DNA from: Vesta saturnalis
Taxonomy: Eukaryota > Arthropoda > Insecta > Coleoptera > Lampyridae
NCBI GenBank assembly: GCA_036346205.1
Contig: JARFJB010000902.1
Span: forward strand, 3,061,001-3,125,000
Length of the DNA: 64,000 nt
Direction: 5' to 3'
Below, in pieces: positions 1 through 9,339 of the stretch. The translations under genes and the position numbers were made by a program. The notes under the pieces are model-generated. The model was not told the DNA's origin and did not search any database. It saw nothing but the letters and a program-made list of their open reading frames with translations. Positions within the stretch are counted from its first letter, which is position 1. Each line of letters begins with the position of its first letter.

Positions 1-133
1 TAGCCCGTATCTCAAAAACTAGAGCTGCTACAAAAAAAAGCCAGGTATTTTTGGAATCAGCGCATCAAAAATATCCAAAATCAGTTCTTAGTTTTCCGGC
101 ACCAAGAAAAAAAATTTATTTTGTTGGGCTGTG

Positions 134-209
<76 letters not shown>

Positions 210-289
210 ATTATCACACAAAAGTTGGTTTTGATATCTCGAATAGTTAAAGAGAAATCTTCCGTCCACGCAGTAGACACTCACCCTGT
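1..289. mobile_element. Right end of a TA-flanked inverted-terminus DNA element (partial)
   Basis: The segment ends in CACCCTG followed by TATA. This is the reverse complement of the CAGGGTG-type terminus of other mariner-like ends in this window (3029, 42350, 48099). It starts with a 'cccgtatctcaaaaact' stretch typical of mariner subterminal DNA. The left end lies outside the window and no transposase is visible, so it may be a non-autonomous copy. The call rests on one terminus only. Confidence 0.35.
135..205. repeat. (TA)n microsatellite
   Basis: About 35 uninterrupted TA units. Apparent open frames across it on both strands are only alternating Ile-Tyr and are not genes. Confidence 0.95.
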
Positions 290-554
290 ATATACATAGC
301 CCAAATGATCGTTATGAGAAACCAGGTAGGACCACTTGCGTTGTGTGAAGAAGTTGTTACGGGATATATGTGTTGCGGGTATCTAAGTGAGGATAAAATA
401 AAGGTAACACAATAAAACACAGTACATAAATTTTTTTAATCAAGTGCAATGTCGTTCTGCTGTCTGTATTGCTTATAAGGAAAAGAACTACCAAATAAAA
501 ACCTTATCGCATACTACAACAATAATAACATCATTGGTAATTTTAAATATTTCT

Positions 555-1420
555 TGATCTTTGTATCCATTAACAAGACTTCCTAATGGTAAATTTACAC
601 ACAAAGTTTATCAAAAACCAACTCATACGCATCTCCATCCTGGTCAATTACGTAGCGTTATGAAATCCTTGATATACCCCTCTTACCACTTATCTGACAA
701 AAATTCTAAAACGGAAGAGATGAAGACTATTAATAAAATATTACTTCAAAATGGATACAAAGTTTAAGAAACATTGAAAATTACCAACGAAGTAAGAAGA
801 AAAAGAAATAATAACTTGTCAAACAATGAACGTAAGATCCCTGTTATTCTACCATATATAAAAGGAATTACAGACAGAATAGCAAATAAACTTCCCAAAA
901 ACGAATTTCAAACCACAATCAACTTTGTTCCAATTTTTAAGAAACACCAAAGACAAAATTCCCAATGAAAACCAAGGAGTGTGTAAGATACCGTGCAACA
1001 ACTGTCGCAGAACGTATATCGGACAAACTAATAGAATATTATATGCGAAAGCCGATGAACACAAACTAGCAATTAAACAACACAATCCATCATCTTCTTA
1101 AGCTGCACATCATTTAGACACAGGACACCAAATTAACACCAACAATATCCGTTTAATTGCATCTAGATATACCCTACAAGAAAGAATTATTAGGGAAGCA
1201 GTTAAAACTGAGAGAAAACCCAACGCCCGCAATAAACGAGATGACACTTCTGGAATACCACAAATTTAAAAGAATATCATTAAACAAGTTGATTAGAGAT
1301 TTCAAGCAACTCCAAATCTTCCAGACATTCCAAACACCTATGCTGCAACTATTCCTGACGTCCCCCCTTCTACATCATGTACGAGACCAACTACCCAAAG
1401 TCAAACACACTCGTCCAGAT
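555..1420 (+). pseudogene. Penelope-like element ORF relic (RT C-terminus plus GIY-YIG endonuclease)
   Basis: Three short frames together match the C-terminal half of a Penelope-like retroelement protein. The first (561-767) has the 'GKFTHKVYQKPTHTH' block that follows the reverse-transcriptase core and ends with the 'LLQNGY' motif. The second (774-968) carries 'LPYIKGITDRI', the linker before the endonuclease. The third, starting near 964 in another frame, reads 'GVCKIPCNNCRRTYIGQT', the GIY-YIG active-site strand pair. The family copies itself by reverse transcription at a nick made by the GIY-YIG domain. Frameshifts between the blocks and a stop near 1100 make it dead. The catalytic RT core upstream is absent, so this is a 5'-truncated copy. 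Confidence 0.85.
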
Positions 1421-2165
1421 TAAATTTAAATTAGTTGCCATGTTTCGTATTCTGTACTTGTTAAAAATAGTTACTTATTTCATTTTCTGTAATTGTCAAA
1501 ATAAATTCTTGACAAAGGGAACAAAGGACGTTTCCGAAACGTTGAATTCATTTGTACGTTTATTTGCACAAGTTTCCAAGAAAAATGTCATATATATGTG
1601 TCGGTGGTCCGTAAATGGTGTGTACAACGTTTATCAGAGATCCCTTGGTCAAAAATAAGACGGTCCGGGTAAACATATCCGAAGTTGCTTCGTTCTGCCG
1701 CTGGAGAGCGTCAAAGTTTTTAAAATAATTTCGTTTTTTCGAAATAATTTCTAAACGCTTCAACCGATTTCAACCAAATTTGGGAAACCGAGTTGTAACA
1801 TAAATTGACATATTTTGATATTGGGAACCTTTTTCGATACGTAGACAATGAAAAAATGTACATGGTGTCAAAAAAAAAGATGAATTTTCTTACCCCCTGT
1901 AGATATGACTTTTTTGTACTAATGGGTCATTTTGTTTACAAACGTTTTGTACTCCTATAAAATGTTGGTCAGATGTACAATTTCGTCTCAAAGAAATCAT
2001 TCACATAACCCTACATTTAATCATTGTCTGCTAACTCGGAAGGAAAGCGGGAGAAAGTAAATATACAAATTACATGAAAATGTTTTAGTTTCAATAAAAT
2101 TTTAAATTTTCAATCACAATTATGGATGTTTAACGCAATAACCCAGTTATACAAGCAAACGTCAT
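1421..2165. other. Non-coding flank of the Penelope relic
   Basis: AT-rich DNA without a supported gene. The first ~250 bases (to about 1660) contain 'ggacgtttccgaaacgttg', a stretch resembling the untranslated end that follows the GIY-YIG domain in Penelope-like elements. From 1670 to 1980 the sequence resembles subterminal DNA of mariner-like elements ('aaaccgagttgtaacat', repeated t-rich blocks), but no terminus could be paired. Confidence 0.4.
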
Positions 2166-2179
2166 CACGTCCATTTTAC

Positions 2180-2320
2180 ACACACACACGCATGCACGCA
2201 CGCACGCACGAACGCACGCACGCACGCACGCACGAACGCACGAACGCACGCACGCACGCACGCAATCAACACCAACCCAACCAACCAACTCACCCACCCA
2301 CCCACCCACCCATTTTATGG
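2180..2320. repeat. ACGC/ACGA and CCAC short tandem array
   Basis: Tetranucleotide ACGC repeats with scattered ACGA variants run to about 2262. Degenerate CCAA and CCCA units follow. The open frame that reads through it (His/Arg/Thr-rich, then Pro-rich) is a by-product of the repeat. Confidence 0.9.
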
Positions 2321-2744
2321 AATCCTACATGTGTTCATATCAAAAAATATTTTTATCTGATTAATTTACATTGACTTCGTTTCAAAATTTCATTTCACAT
2401 CCGTTAATTCACTTTTAAAAATTGTACTTATTATTTAAGTTACAGATGTCCCCTTTTTTTGGTAATTTATATTATTTACATTGTACTAATTTTAGACCTT
2501 TTAGCGAAAACAACTATTAACTTTATTAAGTCGTATTACAAATATGAACTTTTTAACAATCCTTCACCGGTGGGGTTACAAATTAATGATTAATACACAT
2601 CTAAATAGATCGATGGTTTTAGCTAAACTGATTAACATTATTGGAGTTAAAACCCTCTCTTGGACATGAAAAATATTTCGTCTATAATTTTCATTGGACA
2701 CAATTACAAATTATACAACCAAATAGCTGTTTCTATAAACAAGT
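2321..2744. other. Intergenic, nothing recognised
   Basis: AT-rich DNA with no domain-bearing frame on either strand. The short frame at 2641-2823 has no recognisable motif and runs into the Penelope terminal sequence described next. Confidence 0.5.
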
Positions 2745-2779
2745 TTTTCTTCCAAAATGTAGGAATTGGAATAATTTTG

Positions 2780-2923
2780 TAATTGAAAAATCTGGAACAC
2801 TGGAACTGCGACAGGATCTATAACAAACAAAATACACCCACGTACCACACAAAATGAAAGACATCGAACGCGTTTCAATTGCTACGCTTTCATCAGCGGT
2901 CGACTAGGGCGAACTAAAGAAAA

Positions 2924-2930
<7 letters not shown>
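2780..2930 (-). mobile_element. Penelope-like terminal repeat fragment (pLTR)
   Basis: The minus-strand sequence from 2930 down to about 2780 is closely similar to both arms of the foldback at 30257-30437. It shares the 'gtcgaccgctgatga' start, an AAACGCGTTCG block, 'tggtacgtgggtgtattttg' and the downstream 'ttccagtgttccag'. Terminal repeats of Penelope-like elements carry hammerhead ribozymes, and this copy contains such a core. It is not obviously attached to the Penelope relics at 555-1420 or 5775-6440. Confidence 0.6.
2855..2912 (-). ncRNA. Hammerhead-ribozyme-like core in a Penelope terminal repeat
   Basis: On the minus strand CTGATGA (2896-2890) is followed by a short stem-forming segment and then GAAA (2876-2873), in the order and spacing of a hammerhead catalytic core. 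GTCGACCG precedes it and ACGCGTTCG follows, as expected for stem I and a minimal stem III. Stem II here (AAGCGTAGCAATT) pairs imperfectly, so this copy may be a poor cleaver. Assignment is by motif and by likeness to the foldback copy at 30359-30385; no fold was computed. Confidence 0.5.
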
Positions 2931-3018
<88 letters not shown>

Positions 3019-3028
3019 TAAATATATA
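2931..3028. repeat. (TA)n microsatellite abutting the left mariner terminus
   Basis: About 40 TA units, slightly degenerate at the right end (tacatatataaatata). It directly joins the inverted terminus beginning at 3029. Confidence 0.95.
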
Positions 3029-3718
3029 CAAGGTTATTCACGTTATACGACACGGAAGATTGTGGTTATATATCTTAGTTTTAAGAAAGTTTTATTTTTT
3101 GAGGGAATATATATCTATCAGAGGTACAGTTTAAAATTATAGTCACGATATACAGGTTGTCCCAAAAACCCGATACATGTCAAAGTTGTTTTTTTAAAAT
3201 GGGACACCATGTATATTCTTACTTTTCCGATTTATACGGTCAAAATAAAAGTGAGTTTCATTAAGGTTTACCTCTACTAAACCTACAGGCTTTTAAGATA
3301 TTTTTTATTTTGTGAAAATGTAGTAATAATTTCGACACGTTTGTAGTTAAATTTTTCATGAGCGCTTCTGTACTAAATTTGGGTACTGTTCAACTAATTG
3401 AATAAGTTTCATGTTGCATTTGTGAAAAATTGATTATCTTATACAAGGTGTTCAAAAATATTGACCTTACATTGTCAATATTTGAATTGGAATAACTTGG
3501 TTATTTCAAATGGAACCTCGTGTATTTCATATCAACGTCAGTTGTAGAATTTTATTCTCTATCAAACGATATTACACTTCCCTATAGCTAAATATTACAG
3601 TTCTCATGAAAAACTCACATTTAGTGAAAGTTCACCGATTTTAACTATTTTAACATCTATCAAGTCAACCATGAAATTTTTACAGGTTAAATGTTATTGC
3701 TGTCAGTTTATTTATGTC
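3029..3718. repeat. Left inverted terminal repeat of the mariner element
   Basis: Pairs with 4959-5635 in inverted orientation over nearly its whole length, including the inner boundary 'ttgctgtcagtt' against 'aactgacagcaa'. The short frame beginning at 3671 inside it is only an upstream extension of the transposase frame. Confidence 0.9.
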
Positions 3719-3784
3719 AGTTCTTATGTTGTGATTCATTCTGTCGAGTTAGTTTGGGAGTTCTATTATAATTCATTATCCAAA

Positions 3785-4852
3785 ATGAAAGTTTACGGCA
3801 AAAAAGAAAGAATCGATATGATTTTTATTCTTGGAGAAGGTCTACAAAACTGTTTATTGGCGTCACGAGTTTACGCTCAGAGATTTCCTAATAGAAATCA
3901 TCCGAACAAATATGTTTTTGAAAGACTTTTAGCTCAATTCAGGCAATGTGGAAGTGTTGAGTATAAAAAGCCGACCAGAACGAAACCTGTGACACAGGAC
4001 GAAGACACTGAATTTGATGTTATTGCCTCCGTAATAGAAAATCCCAATATAGGGTAAAACCAAATAGCCTAGAATATTAACGTTAGTCAAGCTAGCGTTT
4101 CTAGAATTCTTCATAAACATAAATACCATGATTATAAAATCCAACGTCAGCAAGAACTTTCGGTAAATGATTTTGATAATCGAGTTACATTTTGTATGTG
4201 GGTGCTGGATAAAATCGCAGGAAATGAAAACTTTTCCAATCTAGTTCTGTTCAGCGATGAATGCACATTTTACAATAATGGCTTCGTCAACAGGCATAAC
4301 TTCCATTATTATTCAGACTGCAATCCGCATCAATTTAGAACAGTTGATAATCAACACAGGTGGTCAGTTAACGTTTGGAGCGGAATAATGGGCGAATATT
4401 TAATTGGTCCATATTTTTTTAATAAGCATTTAAATGGAAGATTATTTTTAGAATTGTTATCAAATGAACTTCCAATTTTATTAGAAGATATCCCCTTAAA
4501 CAAGAAGGCGAACATGTGGTTGCAAATGGATGGAGCTCCCGCACATTATCATCGTGATGTACGAGATTTTCTAAATACTCATTTCCAAAATCGTTGGATA
4601 GGAAGAAATGGCCCCCAGTGTTGGCCTCCACGATCACCAGAACTTACTTCACCGGATTTCTTTCTATGGGGATATGTGAAAGGGATTGTTTTTAATACAC
4701 TCCCAACTACACCAGATAACATGAAGGACCGTATCAGAGAAGCTTTCCAAAGTATCCAACCAGAAATGTTATTCAATGTTGGTAAAAGTTTCGAAAAGCG
4801 AATACAAATGTGTTTGGAATCAGACGGTCGTCACTTTGAACATTTATTATAA
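3785..4852 (+). pseudogene. Mariner transposase (DDE_3, DD41D type), two in-frame stops
   Basis: One frame of 355 codons starting at ATG 3785, interrupted only by TAA at 4055 and TAG at 4070. The N-terminal third is a helix-turn-helix DNA-binding region (a 'NVSQASVSRILHKH' recognition-helix segment follows the stops). The C-terminal part is the DDE catalytic domain. The first Asp is in 'LFSDECTFYNNG', the second in 'WLQMDGAPAHYH', the third in 'PDFFLWGYVKG', with 41 residues between the second and third. That spacing marks the DD41D (rosa-like) branch of the Tc1/mariner superfamily. The enzyme would cut at the element ends and join them to a TA target. The two stops are 15 bases apart in the binding domain and the catalytic region is uninterrupted, so decay is recent. 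The branch name is from spacing only. Confidence 0.88.
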
Positions 4853-4958
4853 ATAGTAAACTGTTATTTTTTGCATTTTCATCATATTTTCATTTATCTT
4901 TATTTTTCTAATAAATTTTTAAAAAAATCATAATCAAAAGTTTTATTATTTTTAAATC

Positions 4959-5632
4959 AACTGACAGCAATAAAATTTTACCTGTAAAAATTTCATGGTT
5001 GACTTGATAGATGTTAAAATAAAATCGGTGTACTTTCACTAAATGTGAGTTTTTCATGAGAACTGTAATATTTAGCTATAGGGAGTGTAATATCGTTTGA
5101 TAGAGAATAAAATTCCACAACTGACGTTGATATAAAATACAGGGGGTTCCATTTGAAATAACCAAGTTATTGCAATTTAAATATTGGCAATGTAAGGTCA
5201 ACATTTTTGAACACCTTGTATAACATAATCAATTTTTCACAAATGCAACATGAAACTGACTCAATTAGTTGAACAGTACCCAAATTTAGTACAGAAGCGC
5301 TCATGAAAAATTTAACTACAAACGTGTCGAAATTATTGCTACATTTTCACAAAATACAAAATACCTTAAAAGCCTTTAGGTTTAGTAGAGGTAAACCTTA
5401 ATGAAACTCACTTTTATTTTGACTGTATAAATCGGAAAAGTAAGAATAGACAGGGTGTCCCATTTTAAAAAAAAACAACTTTGACATGTAACGGGTTTTT
5501 AGGACAACCTGTATATTGTGACTATAATTTTAAAATGTACCTCTGATAGATATGTATTCACTAAACAAATAAAACTTTCTTAAAACTAAGATATATAGCC
5601 ACAATCTTCCGTGACGTATAACGTGAATAACC

Positions 5633-5635
<3 letters not shown>
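4959..5635. repeat. Right inverted terminal repeat of the mariner element
   Basis: Inverted copy of 3029-3718, ending in ACCCTG next to TATA. Differences from the left arm are mainly single-base changes and short indels. Confidence 0.9.

Positions 5636-5719
<84 letters not shown>
5636..5719. repeat. (TA)n microsatellite abutting the right mariner terminus
   Basis: About 42 TA units starting exactly at the element's target dinucleotide. Frames through it are artefacts. Confidence 0.95.
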
Positions 5720-5722
<3 letters not shown>

Positions 5723-5774
5723 ATACCGTCAGCGAGTAACGCTTCGTTGCTTATCTGGTGACAGTGAAAATGAA

Positions 5775-6440
5775 AGTTATGAAAGTTTAAGGAGTTCTGA
5801 GTATCCTAAACGTCCTTGATCGTCAGTATTCATTCGAATTGGTCGGTTTTTGAAGATCTCTAAACTTTCATAACAATCAAGTTCGTGCTTATTACTAACA
5901 CGTTTAATTAAGGATACCTTATCGACTACATGACTTTTATCAAACATATGTAGGGTTGTGGCAGACTTGTCCCAATGTTTGTATTTTATTTGAGCTAAAT
6001 GTTCTTTAAAGTGAATTTTGATAGGTCATTTAGTTTGACCCACATGTATTTGTTCACAATTTTTCCAATTAATTTTATAAATTCCCCATCTATCCTGCTT
6101 ATCCACTTTGTCTTTTGGATTGCGTAAAAGGGTTCGCAAACTATTATCTGAGGTAGTGACTGTTTTCAAATTAATTTTGGAAAAAATTTTAGATAGACCT
6201 TTTGTATAAGCAGGGTAGTTTGGTAACTTTACATACTTTGTTTCTGTTTGTTCTCTAGCGTTACCTAATGTCGTTACGTTCTTAACCCTCATGCTATTTG
6301 TTTGTCTCCTAACTATGTTCATAACCACTTCATCTGAAAATCCATTGTATGCAGAAATTTCTTCAATAGTGCGCAATTCTTTAACATAATTTTGAAGTGA
6401 ATCAAACACGGAAATACCAACTTCCGCAACAAAAGTAATG
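5775..6440 (-). pseudogene. Penelope-like element ORF relic (linker plus GIY-YIG endonuclease)
   Basis: The minus frame 6409-6026 contains 'LPNYPAYTKGLSKIF', the linker between RT and endonuclease, then 'WGIYKINWKNCEQIHVGQTK'. That is the GIY-YIG strand pair with the usual Cys-containing turn altered (IYKI-x3-NC). After a stop at 6026 the same strand continues with residues resembling the rest of the endonuclease ('IKIHFKEHLAQIKYK'), down to about 5775. The copy is 5'-truncated near 6440 and lacks the RT core. It diverges from the relic at 555-1420, so it is a separate family or an older insertion. Confidence 0.8.
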
Positions 6441-6449
6441 GAATTTCTT

Positions 6450-7560
6450 ACTCGTTACATTTCTAGCGTGAAGAAAACAACGAAGATTGTAAAAGATACG
6501 TCAAATTCCGGTCGAGTATTCCCATGTAGCAAATAATTTAACTTTATAATACCATGAAAGGATGAACGGCACAAAAATTCAAAGAACTAACCAATACCTG
6601 AATGTAGTTTTACATCAAAATATATTAAATTGACAAAATAATTATGTGTACGTTTACTGTAATCACAAGAAAAACAAAAATCAAATAAGCAACCTGTTAA
6701 ACAGTTCTTACTTAAGTGCTCCGTTGACGAATTTGCTCCCACATTGAACCAATTCCGGATATCTAATCTTCAAGGTCTAAACACATTCAAAATTCCGTGC
6801 AGTTTGTCCAGATTATCCATTTGCTTCCTAGTCATGAACATGGTTGGAAGATCGTTTATGTGCTCCTCAATAAACCGTAAAAAAATTTAGGTACAGTAAT
6901 TTTCACGAGTCAAAGCAGTTGCGTCACTAAAATTAATACTGTCAGAGGATGCCTGTGTTGTGAGATTGTGAAAAATAACAGTTTTACAACTATCAAATCT
7001 CAGGTTCAGGGGTTATGTTTATTTTATCACAATAATAAAATTCAAGTTATGTTATGTCAAATGTTTAATGTCAGAAATGCGTGACAATACCGAACAGAAT
7101 TGCCAACCTGAATCAGTTCTATCTGCATCCTCTCGTGCACAATAGGCGGGTTCTAAAGGTGGTAATGAAACAAAGTTAGTTATGGTTATGACTCAACTGC
7201 TCTGACTCGTGAAAATTGGTATAAAATGCTGGACATTGGGGCTCAGCTTGTTTTTCTTTTCATTTGAACCTTTTTGTTTTGATTTGGTGAAATCTTCTAG
7301 ATTTCAGTTTGAAATTGAATTAAGAATTTGTATTTGTTGAGTTTGCGAATCTACTCTTTACTCTCACCGATTCTGACCTCTGGCCTACCTGAGAAGGGTT
7401 ACAGGAAATGGAAAATTTCCAATGGAGGGAATGTTTGAACACGTTTGCAGTATTTTTAGTATCTATTCAACCTGTAAACTTGGAAAAGCGTCTTGAATGT
7501 ATTATCTGTATGTTACTTACTCTTTCTTTCAGACTTTTATGCTATCACGGCTTACCTTAC
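6450..7560. other. Non-coding stretch 5' of the piggyBac relic, with an inverted-repeat pair
   Basis: No coding frame is supported. An inverted pair 'ttttcacgagtcaaagcag' near 6900 and its complement near 7195-7216 brackets about 320 bp and could be a small non-autonomous element. A TATA-like motif lies at 7220-7227, about 370 bp before the first piggyBac-like codons. Confidence 0.4.
7220..7227 (+). promoter_or_regulatory. Possible TATA box upstream of the piggyBac relic
   Basis: TATAAAAT in a local setting richer in G and C. It precedes the piggyBac-derived frames on the same strand. Position and motif are the only support. Confidence 0.25.
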
Positions 7561-7589
7561 ACTTGATGAGCAATTAACTGCTTTGTTAC

Positions 7590-9200
7590 AGGTGTCTTGC
7601 CTCTAGCGATGAAGAAAACGTGTTCGTCACAGGAGATGAGGAACATATAGTGTCGTCTCATTCCTTTAATAGTGAAGATCAGTCGCCATTAAGCACGTTT
7701 TTGCCTTCAATTAGTGATAACAGGGCGAAAAGTAAGCGCAAAATATAACCGAGGTATTTTCTTGGAACAATAAAACATTTGAATTCAACGGTTGGGAAGA
7801 AGCACAAAGCACGTGGCACTGTAACGACATTCGTCAACACTGGATTCTATTGTCGCATTTTTGACAATATTTCGACGACAATCTTTTTCCAGTTATTAAG
7901 GGACCAAAGCAACATAGGTGCCCTTCAGGATAACGTTAGACCACTAAACAGCAGTCCCGCAGAGTACAAAAAGGTGGTTGGAGTTCACATCATTACGGGG
8001 GTCATGACTTCCACGTCTTCACATGTACTACCGAAAGGGCTTTAGGGTACCATTTGTAACAGAAATTCCTCGAGATTGTTTCTTTCGACTACGAAATTAC
8101 TTGCACGTTGACAACTATGCAATTTCGGAAGAAGGAAAGGACCAAAATAATTTATGGCGAGTTCAACCCATCATTGGCAGAGTTAAATCCAAACGCCTTA
8201 CCCTACTTTTTAGAAAAGAACTTTCCATAGACGAACAATTATTCCTTTTTCCAGGAAAACGTCTTCGAGACAGTATGTTAAAAACAAACCCAACCCAGTA
8301 GGATGGCTTGGATCTTGATTCTGTTGTCTACCAAGGTACTAAAACATGGTCAAGTGGAGATCTAGAGCAGCCCTTAGGATCTGTAGTGACGAAGTTAGCC
8401 GAAAGAGTATCAGAAAGACACATTTTATTTTTTGATCGCTACTTTACATCAATGCCCTTGCTTGAGTATTTACAGTCGAAAACTATTTATGGAGTGGGAA
8501 ACATTCTTGGAAACAGAATTTTTTCAAATTTAAAAGCAAAATTAAAATCCGACAAGTAATCCGACAACAGGAAGAGAAAGTTATGATGAATGGGTGGTAA
8601 CGTGTATAGACAACCGATCTGTATTACTGGCGATAACTTCGGAAATAACTGATCCCATTGTAAACGTCCGAATGTGAGACAAAAGAACATCCCAATATAT
8701 TTTAGGACAAAGACCAGAAGTTGTATCGGCGTACAACAGATCAATGCGAGGTGTAGATCTGTGCGGCTCTTATTGCATATTACCGAATATGCATGAGAAC
8801 TAAAAAGTGGCCAATACGTTTTTTTCTGGAATTTCATAGACTTAGATCTTGTGAACTCTTGGATAGAGGATCGGCTGGATCAACGGACATTAGACACTCA
8901 CCGTCGAAAGTTCATGGACTTGGTGGAGTTTAAGGTTTGTGTGGGTGAAAATTTGGCACAAGGCGCTAATGCGAATGCTAGCCTGGAAGATGATAGGGAT
9001 GAACAATGGGCCAACCAGTATTATTTCAATTTATTAAAATCGTTTTCGCCTGCTTCATTTATTTACTAATTCGATCTAAGCTAGACCCCAGTGTCCCGTA
9101 TACTGGGCATGCCCTTATACAGTATGGCATAATTGTTGCATTTACAAAACAAAATTTATTATCAAGCGGCGAAATATATGAAGGGGACCGAAGAGGATAA
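7590..9200 (+). pseudogene. piggyBac-type transposase relic (DDE_Tnp_1_7)
   Basis: Pieces in several frames match a piggyBac transposase in the right order. An acidic, Ser/Glu/Asp-rich N-terminus comes first (7590-7745). A central part follows at 8023-8301 with 'LSIDEQLFLFPGK' holding the first catalytic Asp. The piece at 8308-8559 carries 'LFFDRYFTSMPLLEYL' with the second Asp. A stretch near 8720-8770 reads 'AYNRSMRGVDLCG' with the third. Linker and C-terminal sequence run to about 9200. All three Asp positions survive, but there are frameshifts and several stops, and the region after the acidic N-terminus is shortened. The Cys-rich C-terminal zinc domain of the family is not recognisable. 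Confidence 0.85.
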
Positions 9201-9320
9201 AGCTCCTTTAGAAACAGTGATTGAAGCATTTTTATTTATAAATTTATATTCACTTTAATTCTTTATTTTTCACCTTATAATTAAATTAAATACAACTAGT
9301 GTACTGTTTTAAGAAATTGT

Positions 9321-9339
9321 AGCACTACATAAGGGTTAA
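9321..9339 (+). mobile_element. Candidate right terminus and TTAA target of the piggyBac element
   Basis: The sequence 'cactacataaggg' is followed directly by TTAA (9336-9339), about 135 bp after the end of the transposase relic. piggyBac elements end in GGG next to a duplicated TTAA. No matching TTAACCCTT start was found upstream of the relic outside Penelope coding sequence, so the left end is probably lost. Confidence 0.45.

Larger units (their letters stand above)
3029..5635 (+). mobile_element. Mariner-type DNA transposon, DD41D group, with very long inverted termini
   Basis: A 2607-bp element. Its ends pair as CA(A/G)GGTTATTCACG at 3029 and the reverse complement ending at 5635, each flanked by TA (3027-3028 and 5636-5637), the target duplication of the Tc1/mariner superfamily. 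The left arm (3029-3718) and right arm (4959-5635) are inverted copies of about 680 bp with scattered substitutions and small gaps. A transposase frame lies between the arms. Both outside flanks are (TA)n, so it inserted into, or is bordered by, a TA microsatellite. The arms are still highly alike, suggesting a fairly recent insertion. Confidence 0.9.

Noticed and set aside
51..299. Short frames across (TA)n tracts, here and at 5530-5724, 39640-39873 and 40086-40307
   Set aside because: The TA repeat never makes a stop in its Ile-Tyr frame; the flanks show no gene signal.
6281..6296. TTAACCCTC as the left piggyBac terminus
   Set aside because: It lies inside conserved Penelope coding sequence on the other strand, so the match is by chance.
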